Below are positions 1 through 9,876 of a stretch of DNA of 60,812 nucleotides, piece by piece. The position numbers and the translations under genes were made by a program. The notes below the pieces were generated by a model. The model saw only the letters and a program-made list of their open reading frames with translations. It ran no database searches and was not told the origin of the DNA. Source of the stretch: Candidatus Thorarchaeota archaeon (GTDB taxonomy: Archaea; Asgardarchaeota; Thorarchaeia; Thorarchaeales; Thorarchaeaceae); contig JAEOUM010000177.1 of the NCBI GenBank assembly GCA_016839275.1, positions 1-60,812 of the forward strand, written 5' to 3'. Positions within the stretch are counted from its first letter, which is position 1. The number at the start of each line of letters is the position of its first letter.

Positions 1-800
1 AGTGACTTCGCGCACTTTCACACGCGGCCCCTCACTGCAAGCAGCTGCGGGCATCTCGGTTTCCCTTCGTTTACGGCTTGTCGCCTTATCCTTGCCACGC
101 CCATGAACTCCCTGGCCCGTGTTTCGAGACGGATGATGCTGATTCGATCCACTCGAGTCCTACAACACAATCACTCATGCTTCGTTCCCCGAGTATCTTA
201 TCTTGTAATCAGCATCCTTTGAATAAACCAGTGGTTTCAGGTGCTTTTCACCCCGCTTCCGCGGCACTTTTCAACTTTCGCTCGCGCTACATAGTTTACT
301 ATCGGTTTGGCTGAGTATTTAGGCTTCGCAGATTGTACCTGCGATGTTCACGCGAGAAAACCAACCCGCGCTACTCTGGTTCCACAAACATACCGGCATC
401 TTACGCCTACGGGGGTGTCACCCTCTACGCCGTGTCGTTCCAGACAACCTCGGCTTCGTATGCTAAGGTAATTGTTCGTGATCCTTACACCACATCCCCC
501 TGTACTCGTCGCACAGGGATTCGGTTTGGCCTATTCCCCTTTCGCTCGCTGTTACTTGGGGAATCACAGTTGTTTTCTTTTCCTGCCCGTACTAAGATGC
601 TTCAGTTCCGAGCGTTCCCAATCCGAGAATGACCCCGGATCCATATGGGGTATTAACCCATATGAGGAAGTCCCATTCAGGTATCCGCGGATCAAAGACT
701 TCATGCGTCTACCCGCGGCATATCGCAGCTTGTCACGCCCTTCTTCAGCTAGCCAACCTAGTCATCCACCACTGGCCGTATAGCGAAATTGCGGACCTAG
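1..800 (-). rRNA. 23S rRNA, 5' portion (gene continues beyond window start)
   Basis: Reverse complement near 700-800 reads ...GGTGGATGACTAGGTTGGCTAGCTGAAGAAGGGCGTGACAAGCTGCGATATGCC..., the typical archaeal 23S 5' domain; conserved 23S-like sequence continues to position 1. The 5' end is approximate (+/-30 nt). Confidence 0.93.
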
Positions 801-879
801 TCATGTGTTGACACAGTATTACCTGTTGTCCACAAATCTGTGAACATGATTGATTATTTTCCAATCATGCCAAGGAGTT

Positions 880-1325
880 TTGTAATAACTTCGTATTTAC
901 GTTAGGTGTATATCCTATCGTTCTCGGTCAGTGTACTTCCATCCTCTGCAATCACTGCATCAGCTTCTATCGGTGCACGGCACCAAAGCTAGTGCATTGA
1001 CGGTCCTTCATCGGGAATGGCACCGATTTGATAGCCTGGTCCCGATGAGCCTTCATTCAGTGTTTAGAAAATACTGAACTCCGGACCTAACTTAGCTCTA
1101 CACTGATATTTCAGTGAGCGCTCCGGCAGCCTGTTTGGCTGACGATTTAAAGCTTGCTATGCGTCGAGGGCAATTCTGTTACCAGTTTGCCAGAATCAGT
1201 CTTCGGCAACCCTTTCATAGCCGCCGGACAATACTATCTCTGCTCGACAAATGCACACTTTACTGCCGGAATTTCCGTATAAAGCTTCCGCCATCTGCAC
1301 ATGTTAAAAATGGGAATCAGAGGCA
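880..1325 (-). ncRNA. Structured leader/spacer upstream of 23S rRNA (pre-rRNA leader or unidentified ncRNA)
   Basis: Dense inverted repeats: TCATCGGGA/TCCCGATGA, ATCGGTGC/GCACCGAT, CAGCC-TGTTT-GGCTG, ACTGA-TATT-TCAGT. No convincing ORF; no 16S, tRNA, RNase P or SRP signature recognised. Confidence 0.35.
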
Positions 1326-1334
1326 TTTACAGGC

Positions 1335-2042
1335 TTATGGGGTGGATAGCACCTTATTCTGGAGCTCTATCAGCTGAGAAATTCCTCTCGATGCTAAATC
1401 AAGCATATCATCTAAAACTGCACGTTTGAAAGTACTACCCTCTCCAGTCCCCTGCACCTCAACAAACTCGTTGTCACGCATGACGATGTTCATATCAACA
1501 TCAGCTTGCGAGTCCTCAATATAACAGAGATCAAGGAGAGTTTCATTCTTTACAATTCCCACACTAACTGCTGCAACATTGCCAATTATTGGTTTCTTTG
1601 AGATGAGCCCAAGATTGACCATGTAGTCCAGTGCGTCACAGAGAGCTACAAATGCACCTGTAATTGACGCTGTTCTTGTACCCCCATCAGCTTGGATAAC
1701 ATCGCAGTCTATTTTTATTGTGTTCTCGCCCATGCCTTTCATGTCAACAGCTGCACGCAATGACCGACCTATGAGCCTCTGTATCTCCTGTGTTCTTCCA
1801 CTCACCTTGTACCGATTCATACGTTCATTTGTAGACCTTGGAAGCATTCCATATTCTGCAGTGACCCAACCTTGACCGCTACCATTGAGCCAACCAGGAA
1901 CTCCCAGTTCTAGAGTAGCAGTACAGATCACCTTTGTTTCTCCAGTGGTAATCAATACTGAACCTTCAGGATGTTTGAGATATCCTCTCTTGAACTCAAC
2001 AGGACGGAGTGCTTCATTTGTTCTTCCATCCACTCTGGACAT
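1335..2042 (-). CDS. rph: RNase PH (bacterial-type tRNA nucleotidyltransferase)
   Basis: [64 protein letters not shown] motifs. Confidence 0.95.
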   Translation of the reverse strand: MSRVDGRTNEALRPVEFKRGYLKHPEGSVLITTGETKVICTATLELGVPGWLNGSGQGWVTAEYGMLPRSTNERMNRYKVSGRTQEIQRLIGRSLRAAVDMKGMGENTIKIDCDVIQADGGTRTASITGAFVALCDALDYMVNLGLISKKPIIGNVAAVSVGIVKNETLLDLCYIEDSQADVDMNIVMRDNEFVEVQGTGEGSTFKRAVLDDMLDLASRGISQLIELQNKVLSTP

Positions 2043-2176
2043 CTCACAACCTCTTTGTTTGTGTTGGAAATCGGGTATTAATTAGTGTCGGGCAACATAG
2101 CAGATACCTTTTTTGAGTATGAGGTCATCAAAAAGTAGTAGACATAATTGCTGAGAGCTGGAGGATTAGTTGTAGC

Positions 2177-3208
2177 ATGAAAGATATCCAAAACCGCTTC
2201 AAAGCTGCACTAGATGATACAGTCAAAGAATGGAAGAATCATGAAAAAGTAAGAGGGATCTTCGTCTATGGTTCGTATGCAAAAGGAACAGCCACCGCGG
2301 ATTCAGATTTGGATATCTCAATAATCTGGGATGCTGACGAGGCTCCAGTACGACTTTTGTCTACACATAAAGAGGTCCGCATAGATATGGTCTTCATGAC
2401 AATTGGAGAAATCGAAGAGGTTCTAGGTCGCACTACTACTGATGTCTTTAGAGTGTCTGAGGTTGTAAACAGATTTCGAACTTCGCAAATCATACATGAT
2501 CCAAAAGGGATGCTCAAGAAGTGGCAGCAAAGTGCAATGGAGTATTCATGGCCAAGCGGGACGATAAGTGGAATGAAGAATGCGGCGCTTGAGCTACTCT
2601 CTCGAGCAAGAGGATTTACCGATGAGAACGACTATGCTAGTGCAATCTATGAAATGCGTGAGGGGTTATTCCAATTCGGACGGGTAATTTTGATGTCAAA
2701 TAACATCTTCACAGTGCTTAGACCTTCAGAGGTCTTAACAGAAATACGTATGCTAGACCCAATGACGTATCAGCTCTTCCTGCGAACATACAAACTCAGA
2801 GGTTTAGACGAACCCAAACTTTTGATTATCCTTGAAGAATTGAGAACATGGATAGAGCGAGTTGAAGAACGACTTGCAGACTCAGAAGATATTGGTTTAA
2901 CCAATCAAGCTACAAGACTTCTTGCACAAGCCCAGAGACAATACCATGGATCACTAGGCCTTACTTATAGAGGGGATTACGAACTTGCTGCACTAGAGAT
3001 GAGAGAAGCAGCCAGTACGCTTGGAAAAACCATGGTTGTTCTCAAGGGAGAAGGTAGTCCTGAAAAAACCGGTTTCATTGCAAGTCTCAGGAACTCGGAA
3101 ACAGAGTTCTTCAATCAGATTCTTGTTGAACATGGGGCATACGACATTCAACCAGCAGAAATAGGCCGTATAATTAATGAAGCCCAATTTCTCGCGCACC
3201 GTATATGA
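2177..3208 (+). CDS. MNT-type nucleotidyltransferase domain protein with HEPN-like helical C-terminal region
   Basis: GIFVYGSYAKGTATADSDLDISIIWD (GSx10DxD NTase core) followed by YASAIYEMREGLFQFGRVIL and similar helices. Confidence 0.75.
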   Translation: MKDIQNRFKAALDDTVKEWKNHEKVRGIFVYGSYAKGTATADSDLDISIIWDADEAPVRLLSTHKEVRIDMVFMTIGEIEEVLGRTTTDVFRVSEVVNRFRTSQIIHDPKGMLKKWQQSAMEYSWPSGTISGMKNAALELLSRARGFTDENDYASAIYEMREGLFQFGRVILMSNNIFTVLRPSEVLTEIRMLDPMTYQLFLRTYKLRGLDEPKLLIILEELRTWIERVEERLADSEDIGLTNQATRLLAQAQRQYHGSLGLTYRGDYELAALEMREAASTLGKTMVVLKGEGSPEKTGFIASLRNSETEFFNQILVEHGAYDIQPAEIGRIINEAQFLAHRI

Positions 3209-3263
3209 CTAGAGAGTGATAGACGGTTAGATTGATTAGATTCAAAAATGTGATTGTCAATCA

Positions 3264-3875
3264 GTGGTCTTCATGCCTGAAAAAAAGATAGAGATTCTTA
3301 AACTCCTCAGTGTCACTCTCACACGAGATAAACAGGATGTTCTAATAGAGGAATTTAAGCGATATACAGCTGCAACGAACTGGGTCATCAAAGCCATTCT
3401 CAAAAATCGGCTAAGTGGACATTCAAGAATTAAAGAGGCAATAGAAGAAGTGTTTGTAGCGGAGCATGATAAAAGACCAGTCTATCTTGAGAATGTCATA
3501 AAATCTGCACGCGCTGAGATAGTTAGACATAACAAGTTGGCTATGACGATAAGAAGCATGAGGGATAAGACTCCGTTCTTTCGATCTGGAAGAATAATTC
3601 TATCCCAGCCAATCATCAAGGTGGGAGATAAAGCGATAATACTCAAATTACAGGATAGAACCGAAGTAGCAATACCATATGATAAACGAAGTAGAAATCG
3701 CCTTGCACCTGCCATAGATGCGATTCTCCAAGGAGAACCAAGATTACCTGACAAATCTGGTACTATGCAGCAAAACAAGAGATATGAACGAGTTCGACTC
3801 ACTTGGAACAATGAAGGCTTTGTTGATATTGATATCAGAGCTATCTTTTCGAAGAATGTTGATGTGAGCGAATAG
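3264..3875 (+). CDS. Uncharacterised protein resembling the N-terminal (WED/REC-like) half of TnpB/OrfB without RuvC
   Basis: Helical N-term (EEFKRYTAATNWVIKAIL) then PFFRSGRIILSQPIIKVGDKAIILKLQDRTEVAIPYD ... YERVRLTWNNEGFVDIDIRA, resembling the TnpB wedge pattern; ends before any RuvC motif. Confidence 0.4.
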   Translation: MVFMPEKKIEILKLLSVTLTRDKQDVLIEEFKRYTAATNWVIKAILKNRLSGHSRIKEAIEEVFVAEHDKRPVYLENVIKSARAEIVRHNKLAMTIRSMRDKTPFFRSGRIILSQPIIKVGDKAIILKLQDRTEVAIPYDKRSRNRLAPAIDAILQGEPRLPDKSGTMQQNKRYERVRLTWNNEGFVDIDIRAIFSKNVDVSE

Positions 3876-3883
3876 AATCTAGA

Positions 3884-4765
3884 TTATATGCTCCATGATG
3901 TCACAGTTCCTGCGAAATCAGCTGAGAACACTATCTCATTTTTCGGATCCCATTGGACTGCATTGATACCTGTTAAAAGAGAACCCGTAGATATTTCCTT
4001 TAGAGTATTAAGAGACCAAATACGAAGTGTACGATCCCAACTACCCGAGGCAAGTCTCTCGCCTGTAGAATCTATAGAGAGCGCACCGACAACATCTGAA
4101 TGACCGACTAATTCATCAATCTTTGTAGGATTATCGATGTCTATTGAGAGAATTTTACCACTACGTAGACCTAGAACGAGTTTTGAGCTGTCATAGTTGG
4201 TAGCAATAGCGCGTATGTTCCCAGGAATGCGATTCAACAGCACATCAACTTCATAGGAACTCAAATCCCAGATTTTGCATTCGCCATCCAAGGAGGCAGT
4301 CACAAGTTTTGTTCCCTCCTTGATGAAGGCAAGACCTGTGATATCAGTTCCATGAGCTTGGAGATTTCTCATCGACTTAAGTGTGCTCAGGGAGAACACC
4401 TTGACCTCGCCATCACGGGATCCTGCAGCTCCTTTTCCCTGATCAGGGGTGACCGTGAGAGCTTTGACTTCAGACCCGTGTTTAAGGATAATGAACTCCT
4501 CTGTGTTCTTATTATCCCATAGCCGAGTAGAATTATCCCAGCTACATGAGAGTACTTTATTTCTATCACCAATGAAGAATGTTGCAGAGATTGCTCCTTC
4601 GTGACCAGTTATGGTGTTCTTAATTTTCCCAGATCTGGTATCAACAATTGTGATGACTGAATCAGCGTTGCCAAATACAACATATCTGCCCTTTGAGTCA
4701 ATGGAGAGGCACGTGAGTGGAGATAACATACCATTTTCTTGTCGGAATAGAGTTGTCTTCTCCAA
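3884..4765 (-). CDS. WD40 repeat protein
   Basis: Repeated GH..(x)n..WD signatures (CSWDNSTRLWD, SLDGECKIWDL, SWDRTLRIWSL). Confidence 0.9.
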   Translation of the reverse strand: MEKTTLFRQENGMLSPLTCLSIDSKGRYVVFGNADSVITIVDTRSGKIKNTITGHEGAISATFFIGDRNKVLSCSWDNSTRLWDNKNTEEFIILKHGSEVKALTVTPDQGKGAAGSRDGEVKVFSLSTLKSMRNLQAHGTDITGLAFIKEGTKLVTASLDGECKIWDLSSYEVDVLLNRIPGNIRAIATNYDSSKLVLGLRSGKILSIDIDNPTKIDELVGHSDVVGALSIDSTGERLASGSWDRTLRIWSLNTLKEISTGSLLTGINAVQWDPKNEIVFSADFAGTVTSWSI

Positions 4766-4834
4766 TCTGAATCACCAGCAAAGAACCTCTGTTGAGATAT
4801 AAACAGCCGCTGTTTAAAAGCTTGTAACATCATG

Positions 4835-5851
4835 TTACTTTTTTCTGCGAATATAGACCACAGTTATGAAAATCAATGGAACAATGATGAGAGCAGCGTA
4901 GAATAGATATTGTGTATCTAAAGGAAAAGTGACATTTCCAGCGACCTGCTCGACAACGAAGGTTTCCAGGACTCTGCCAACAATCTCTAAACTTTCAGCA
5001 CTACATTTGTCAGGGGTGTCCGCAAGAGTGTGCCAAGAATCTGGAAAGGGATACTGAATCAAATCCACTGCAGGGATGCCAGCATCAAGGAATGGCCTAT
5101 GATCATCAGTGATAGTAGCACCCGTAGTATCAAGAAAAGTATCACCATAACCCATCTGGCTCGCTATTGACCATATTGCATTCTGCAATGATGTTGTTGA
5201 GCTGCCTTCACGAGGAATAGTAAGATCAGAATCTCCCACCATATCAACTAAGACCATAGCGCGAATCGATTCTCTTCTAGAGGTGTTGAGCACGGACACA
5301 TAATATGTAGAACCCTGAATCCAATCCCAGCCATCAATCCCGCCTGAGTCTTCGGCATCAAAAAACATGAGTTCGACTTTAGAACGAACGGAGGCAGGGA
5401 GAATATGTGCCAATTCCATAAGAACTGCAGTTCCACTCCCTCCATCATTTGCTCCCAGAATTGGTTTCGTTCGATTTAGTGGATCTGGATCTGCAGAAGC
5501 CTCAGGACGAGTATCATAGTGCGCTCCTAGAAGGATGGTTGCGTTTGTTGAAGAGTTCCACGTAGCAATAATGTTTGTACATAGTGTTTCCTTATACGTA
5601 AAGTTCTGGAGTGTAACATTCCAACCGAACGATCCAAGTGTATCTTGAATATAGAGGTTGCATAGGGTTAGATTTGCAGATCCTGGCGGTCTTGGTCCAA
5701 AAGACACCTGACCAAGGAGAAAGTCGTAGGCATCATCCCCATTAAAAATCGGAACATGAGAGATTTGTGCATTTACCTGTATTGTGAATCCAGATAGTAG
5801 GATGATGACCAGTGTGATAAATCCAAAGACTCTCATTAGGACTACTGACAC
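4835..5851 (-). CDS. M28-family peptidase / glutaminyl cyclase-like, secreted with C-terminal TM anchor
   Basis: N-terminal signal peptide, GAHYDTRP...GANDGGSGTAVLMELA, FFDAEDSGG, C-terminal hydrophobic helix plus RRKK. Confidence 0.85.
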   Translation of the reverse strand: MSVVLMRVFGFITLVIILLSGFTIQVNAQISHVPIFNGDDAYDFLLGQVSFGPRPPGSANLTLCNLYIQDTLGSFGWNVTLQNFTYKETLCTNIIATWNSSTNATILLGAHYDTRPEASADPDPLNRTKPILGANDGGSGTAVLMELAHILPASVRSKVELMFFDAEDSGGIDGWDWIQGSTYYVSVLNTSRRESIRAMVLVDMVGDSDLTIPREGSSTTSLQNAIWSIASQMGYGDTFLDTTGATITDDHRPFLDAGIPAVDLIQYPFPDSWHTLADTPDKCSAESLEIVGRVLETFVVEQVAGNVTFPLDTQYLFYAALIIVPLIFITVVYIRRKK

Positions 5852-5873
5852 GTTTACCTACCTAAGAAGGTTT

Positions 5874-7094
5874 TCAGTGGGATGAGAGTATTCTCGACTG
5901 AACAGCCTGCTGGAGAATGTGAGGTAGTTGCCTTGGCAGCTTCTTCAAGATGACGTAGGGGATATCTGCATATCCTATCTCTCCGCGAGCAATCATTGCC
6001 ATAACATCCGATGCCAATTTGAATCCATTGACACTGGGAAGTACTCTTTCCGCAAATGAAGTTCCTTTTGATCCAGCCCACGCGGCCATCTGAAAATTCG
6101 CGGAGAATTCTTTCTTACAAAGTGTATGATACTCGGAAAGTTGAACTGAATCATACTTGCCTTCCTCAATCGCACTTGTGATTACATCAGCTGCAAAAAC
6201 ACTCGATTGCATAGCATATGCAATACCCTCGCCCATCATTGGGTCCACGAATCCTGCAGCATCCCCAACGAGAATGCCTCGATTAACGACATTCACACTT
6301 CCTAGTCCATCGCCCCCAAGGAAGCATGTTCGTCTCTTCTCAAGGGTAAGAGGCACTCCAATTTTTTTCTCGATGTTCTTATAGAACCGATCAAAGGTCG
6401 GGCGAAGAGCTCGCATATGCACTCCTGAGCCCGCAACTCCAATAGCTAGGTGTTCCCGTTTTGGAAACACCCAACCATAACTGATTTTATCCTCAGAAGG
6501 TATTATTTCAAGGACAGAGGGATTCCCATTCGTGGCTTGATTCACTCCTTCTGCACCTACATAGAAATCTGATTCCATTCCGAGACCGACTTTCGTCAGG
6601 TCTTTTCGTTGCGGACGCAGTCCAAGGGAACGACTAACAACTGAATTTACGCCATCTGCACCAATGATGAATTTTGACTTGAATTCACGCCCATCCTTTA
6701 GACGCACCTTTGCTGAATCATCTGAAGTGCTGGCATGTATTACTGGCGTGTTTTCCATCAACTCTGAACCTGCATTAACCGCCCTTTTTGCTAGATGTTC
6801 ATCAAATCGGTTTCGGAAAACTGTGATTCCAATCATCTTATCGGAGATGAATTCGGATTTTGTACCATTGGGGAGAGAGAATCTCAAACCATAAATTTTC
6901 TGCTCTACAAGTGAACGCGGGAGATGCCCTCCAAGAATGCGGAGCCCACGATACATCACTGCACCTCCACAGGGTTTTTCTCTTGGAATGGGACTCTTCT
7001 CCAGGCACAGAGTGGTGAGTCCGTGCTTTGCACATTCGTATGCAGCAATAGAACCTGCAGGTCCAGCTCCGACGACTATCACGTCGTATGTCAA
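5874..7094 (-). CDS. Geranylgeranyl reductase family FAD-dependent oxidoreductase
   Basis: DVIVVGAGPAGSIAAYECAKHG, EKPCGGAV, GILVGDAAGFVDPMMGEGIAYAMQS. Confidence 0.92.
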   Translation of the reverse strand: MTYDVIVVGAGPAGSIAAYECAKHGLTTLCLEKSPIPREKPCGGAVMYRGLRILGGHLPRSLVEQKIYGLRFSLPNGTKSEFISDKMIGITVFRNRFDEHLAKRAVNAGSELMENTPVIHASTSDDSAKVRLKDGREFKSKFIIGADGVNSVVSRSLGLRPQRKDLTKVGLGMESDFYVGAEGVNQATNGNPSVLEIIPSEDKISYGWVFPKREHLAIGVAGSGVHMRALRPTFDRFYKNIEKKIGVPLTLEKRRTCFLGGDGLGSVNVVNRGILVGDAAGFVDPMMGEGIAYAMQSSVFAADVITSAIEEGKYDSVQLSEYHTLCKKEFSANFQMAAWAGSKGTSFAERVLPSVNGFKLASDVMAMIARGEIGYADIPYVILKKLPRQLPHILQQAVQSRILSSH

Positions 7095-7196
7095 GTGGCA
7101 CGACAGCCTCCTTTAAGACTAATCTCTCTAACACCAAATGAGTCCTTGATTACACGATTATGAATTATAAACCTTGAATACTAATTAGTCTTAGCA

Positions 7197-8021
7197 TCAA
7201 CTTCTGATGAAATTGAAAGAATCAGTGGTTTCTTTGTCACTGGCTCCAAGTTTCTTTCGTATAATCGGCTCGTAATCAGGATTGATTTCATACCCTATTG
7301 AATTCCGACCCAATTCTCGGGCGACTCGTAAGGTAGTTCCACTACCAGCGAAGGGATCGAGGACAGTATCGCCTACAAATGAATAGAGACGGATACATCT
7401 ACGAGGAAGTTCTTCGGGGAATGGTGCAGGATGCTGTTCTTTTTTAGCTGAAACAGGCTGAAAGTCCCAGATGGAATTCTGAACCCAGTTTGTGAACTCG
7501 TCATGTGTGATCACGGACATCTCTTTCCTCTTCTTATCTACCGGGGGTCGTTTCCCACTCTTGGAAAAAACGATAATCCATTCATAGGGATATGTAGCCA
7601 ATAGGTTGGGAGGGTAGGGGTATGATCCCCACGAACTAAATCGTACAGCTTTTCGTTTGTCCCAGATATAGAGAGAATGAAAATACATGTTGCCTAGAGA
7701 ACTCATGAATTCCTCTAGATCTGTTAATACTATCTTGGTGATTCTACGATTGAACTTCGAGACTGTTCTTGGAAGTAGTATTGGCATGATATCGACTATA
7801 AGCTTGCCATCTGGTACAAGGATTCTTACACATTCTTTAAACACTTCACAGAGCGACTCAAGATATTCGTCATAGGATGAAGAAGACTGGCCAATAGCGT
7901 TCCTATGTCCATAGTCCTTGAGTTGCCAGTATGGTGGAGATGTGACAATCAAGTGTACAGATTCATCAGGGACCAAATCCATGTGGCGACTATCCCCTAT
8001 CACAACTAGATGGTTAGTCAT
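7197..8021 (-). CDS. DNA methyltransferase (TSPPY motif, N4/N6-type)
   Basis: LIVTSPPYWQLKDYG and VLDPFAGSGTTLRVARELGRNSIGYEI. Confidence 0.9.
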   Translation of the reverse strand: MTNHLVVIGDSRHMDLVPDESVHLIVTSPPYWQLKDYGHRNAIGQSSSSYDEYLESLCEVFKECVRILVPDGKLIVDIMPILLPRTVSKFNRRITKIVLTDLEEFMSSLGNMYFHSLYIWDKRKAVRFSSWGSYPYPPNLLATYPYEWIIVFSKSGKRPPVDKKRKEMSVITHDEFTNWVQNSIWDFQPVSAKKEQHPAPFPEELPRRCIRLYSFVGDTVLDPFAGSGTTLRVARELGRNSIGYEINPDYEPIIRKKLGASDKETTDSFNFIRS

Positions 8022-8022
8022 T

Positions 8023-9189
8023 CTATTTTCGCCCCCTTAGACCCAAGTCCCATACAACCACTTGTTCCTTTCTTCTGGTCGCATTTATTCTGTCCCAGAG
8101 TCCACTTGCTGTCTTCGTGTACTCTCGTTCTACTACATAAGGCTCAGCCCAAGGTGCGATTTTTGAAAAGAAATCGGAACCACGGACTAATTTTCCATGG
8201 ACCATTCGATTTCCAACAACAAAGATAATGATGGACTTGTTGTGCACAACTTGATCGAGTGCGAGTAGAGCTTCACGCATATCTTTTTCATAGGTCGAAT
8301 ATCGCTGGATTAATCCATCACGAATTTGATTTCTATCGATTCCTAATATTTCCATTACTAGTTTTGTATAATACCCAGTGTAATCCAGAGCATCAAAGTA
8401 AGGAGGGCTTGTGTAGACAACATCGATGGAATTTGATGGAACTATCTCATTTATTGCTCGTGCGTCATATGAATGAATTTTGACTAACGGTGTTCCCTTT
8501 ACGAAATCAATATGTTTTCGCACCTTTCGAAAAAGCGTGGAGAAGAAATCAATCTCTCGAAGAGGGGGATTGATTTTTCCAATCGATGTTGATGTCCACA
8601 ACCATCCATTACAAGCTCTTGCGGCAAGGCATATTGCTCCATAGAAGCATGCTAGAAGAAAAGGAGAGAAGCTGTCTGAAACAGATAATATCCTCATGAT
8701 CTGCTCTGCCGTTGTTTCATGAAAATACTCAGCAGGAGCTGTAGGCATCGGAGGAACATAAGAGAGAGTGTGTGCTTTTTCAATAGAATATTCAAGATGA
8801 GTGAGTGTGAATTCTTTGTCAATTGGTTCCGTCTTCCCACGTGCTATAATACAAGCGAGGGGGTTGTTATCAACTCCTGTAACCTGAAGTCCTCGCAGTT
8901 GCGCCTCATAGATGATGGTACCCGTTCCACAGAAGGGGTCCAGTAATCTCGAATTTGGTACTAGTTGTGAGATTACATGCGCTGCATCAATAGCGGACAT
9001 CTTGCCCCTATACGGATAGATACCATGGATTGAGTGGGGATTATTCACTTTCTCAAGATATCTGAGGTTAATCTTTCTCTGAGGCCAATGAGCGTTCTCA
9101 ACCTCTGATTCATTCATAGCAATCATAGAATGGTGACATCTGGCTAATAAGCTGTCCAGTTTGTCGTTAGATGTCTCTGCAATCTTCAC
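8023..9189 (-). CDS. DNA methyltransferase-like protein (TSPPY)
   Basis: LLDPFCGTGTIIYEAQLRGLQVTGVDNNPLA and VVYTSPPYFDALDYTGYYTKL. Confidence 0.85.
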   Translation of the reverse strand: MKIAETSNDKLDSLLARCHHSMIAMNESEVENAHWPQRKINLRYLEKVNNPHSIHGIYPYRGKMSAIDAAHVISQLVPNSRLLDPFCGTGTIIYEAQLRGLQVTGVDNNPLACIIARGKTEPIDKEFTLTHLEYSIEKAHTLSYVPPMPTAPAEYFHETTAEQIMRILSVSDSFSPFLLACFYGAICLAARACNGWLWTSTSIGKINPPLREIDFFSTLFRKVRKHIDFVKGTPLVKIHSYDARAINEIVPSNSIDVVYTSPPYFDALDYTGYYTKLVMEILGIDRNQIRDGLIQRYSTYEKDMREALLALDQVVHNKSIIIFVVGNRMVHGKLVRGSDFFSKIAPWAEPYVVEREYTKTASGLWDRINATRRKEQVVVWDLGLRGRK

Positions 9190-9871
9190 ATCCTGCTCTC
9201 GGTCTTAAACCTAAGCGGCGCATTATTTTCCCGCCAGGTAGTTCATCTGATGAGTCCATCTGCTTTGAAACCTGCATGGGTATATTTCGCCGGCCAACTT
9301 CTCTGAATCCGTATGTCATAATCAGCATCTGTGAGGGTATATTCGCTTCATATACTTCACAGTATACATCATCAACACCGGATTCTAGGAAAAATGTCGT
9401 AGCTCTTTTGATGAGTTCTGTTGCAACTCCTTTTCTTCTTCGATTGGGAAGAACTCCTATCCCAGTAATTTCACCATAGATAGATTCCGCCTTTTTCTCA
9501 ATGAAACATGCAATGAAACCCGCGTGTTGTTCAGCAAGTTTAGCCACAAAGATTCCCTCGGGTTCAAGTTTTCTTGCTTCCTCGGGGGTCAGGGGACAGA
9601 AAGGATCTGGTGATGCGAGAAAACAGCGATTGTACAGGTCAACAAAGGCTTCGATTTCGTTCATATCAAGTGGATGTATTTTGATATAGTTCGGAGTTTC
9701 TTTATCAATCCACCTCAATTCTGCTAACTTCAAGGCTTCTTTTGCTTCTGCCTTCATTATCAAATAGGATCTTAATCCTGTAATATCAGGCGACTCAGTG
9801 TCTTCAGAGGCCATTAGGTATGTCCCTCCAAGAATAGAGTATTGCCTTGATAACAATGTGTTGTTTTTCAC
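9167..9871 (-). CDS. GNAT-family N-acetyltransferase
   Basis: GEITGIGVLPNRRRKGVATELIKRA; MLIMTYGFREVGRR. Confidence 0.85.
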   Translation of the reverse strand: MKNNTLLSRQYSILGGTYLMASEDTESPDITGLRSYLIMKAEAKEALKLAELRWIDKETPNYIKIHPLDMNEIEAFVDLYNRCFLASPDPFCPLTPEEARKLEPEGIFVAKLAEQHAGFIACFIEKKAESIYGEITGIGVLPNRRRKGVATELIKRATTFFLESGVDDVYCEVYEANIPSQMLIMTYGFREVGRRNIPMQVSKQMDSSDELPGGKIMRRLGLRPRAGCEDCRDI

Positions 9872-9876
9872 GAGAA

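Noticed and set aside
78-811. ORFs 78..314, 333..632, 472..783, 629..811
   Set aside because: They lie inside the 23S rRNA gene; spurious translations.
1114-1377. ORF 1114..1377 (+, 87 aa)
   Set aside because: Overlaps the structured leader and the 3' end of RNase PH; no SD or recognisable protein features.
5248-6175. Minor overlapping minus-strand ORFs (5248..5448, 5854..6081, 5993..6175)
   Set aside because: Alternate frames inside M28 peptidase and geranylgeranyl reductase genes.
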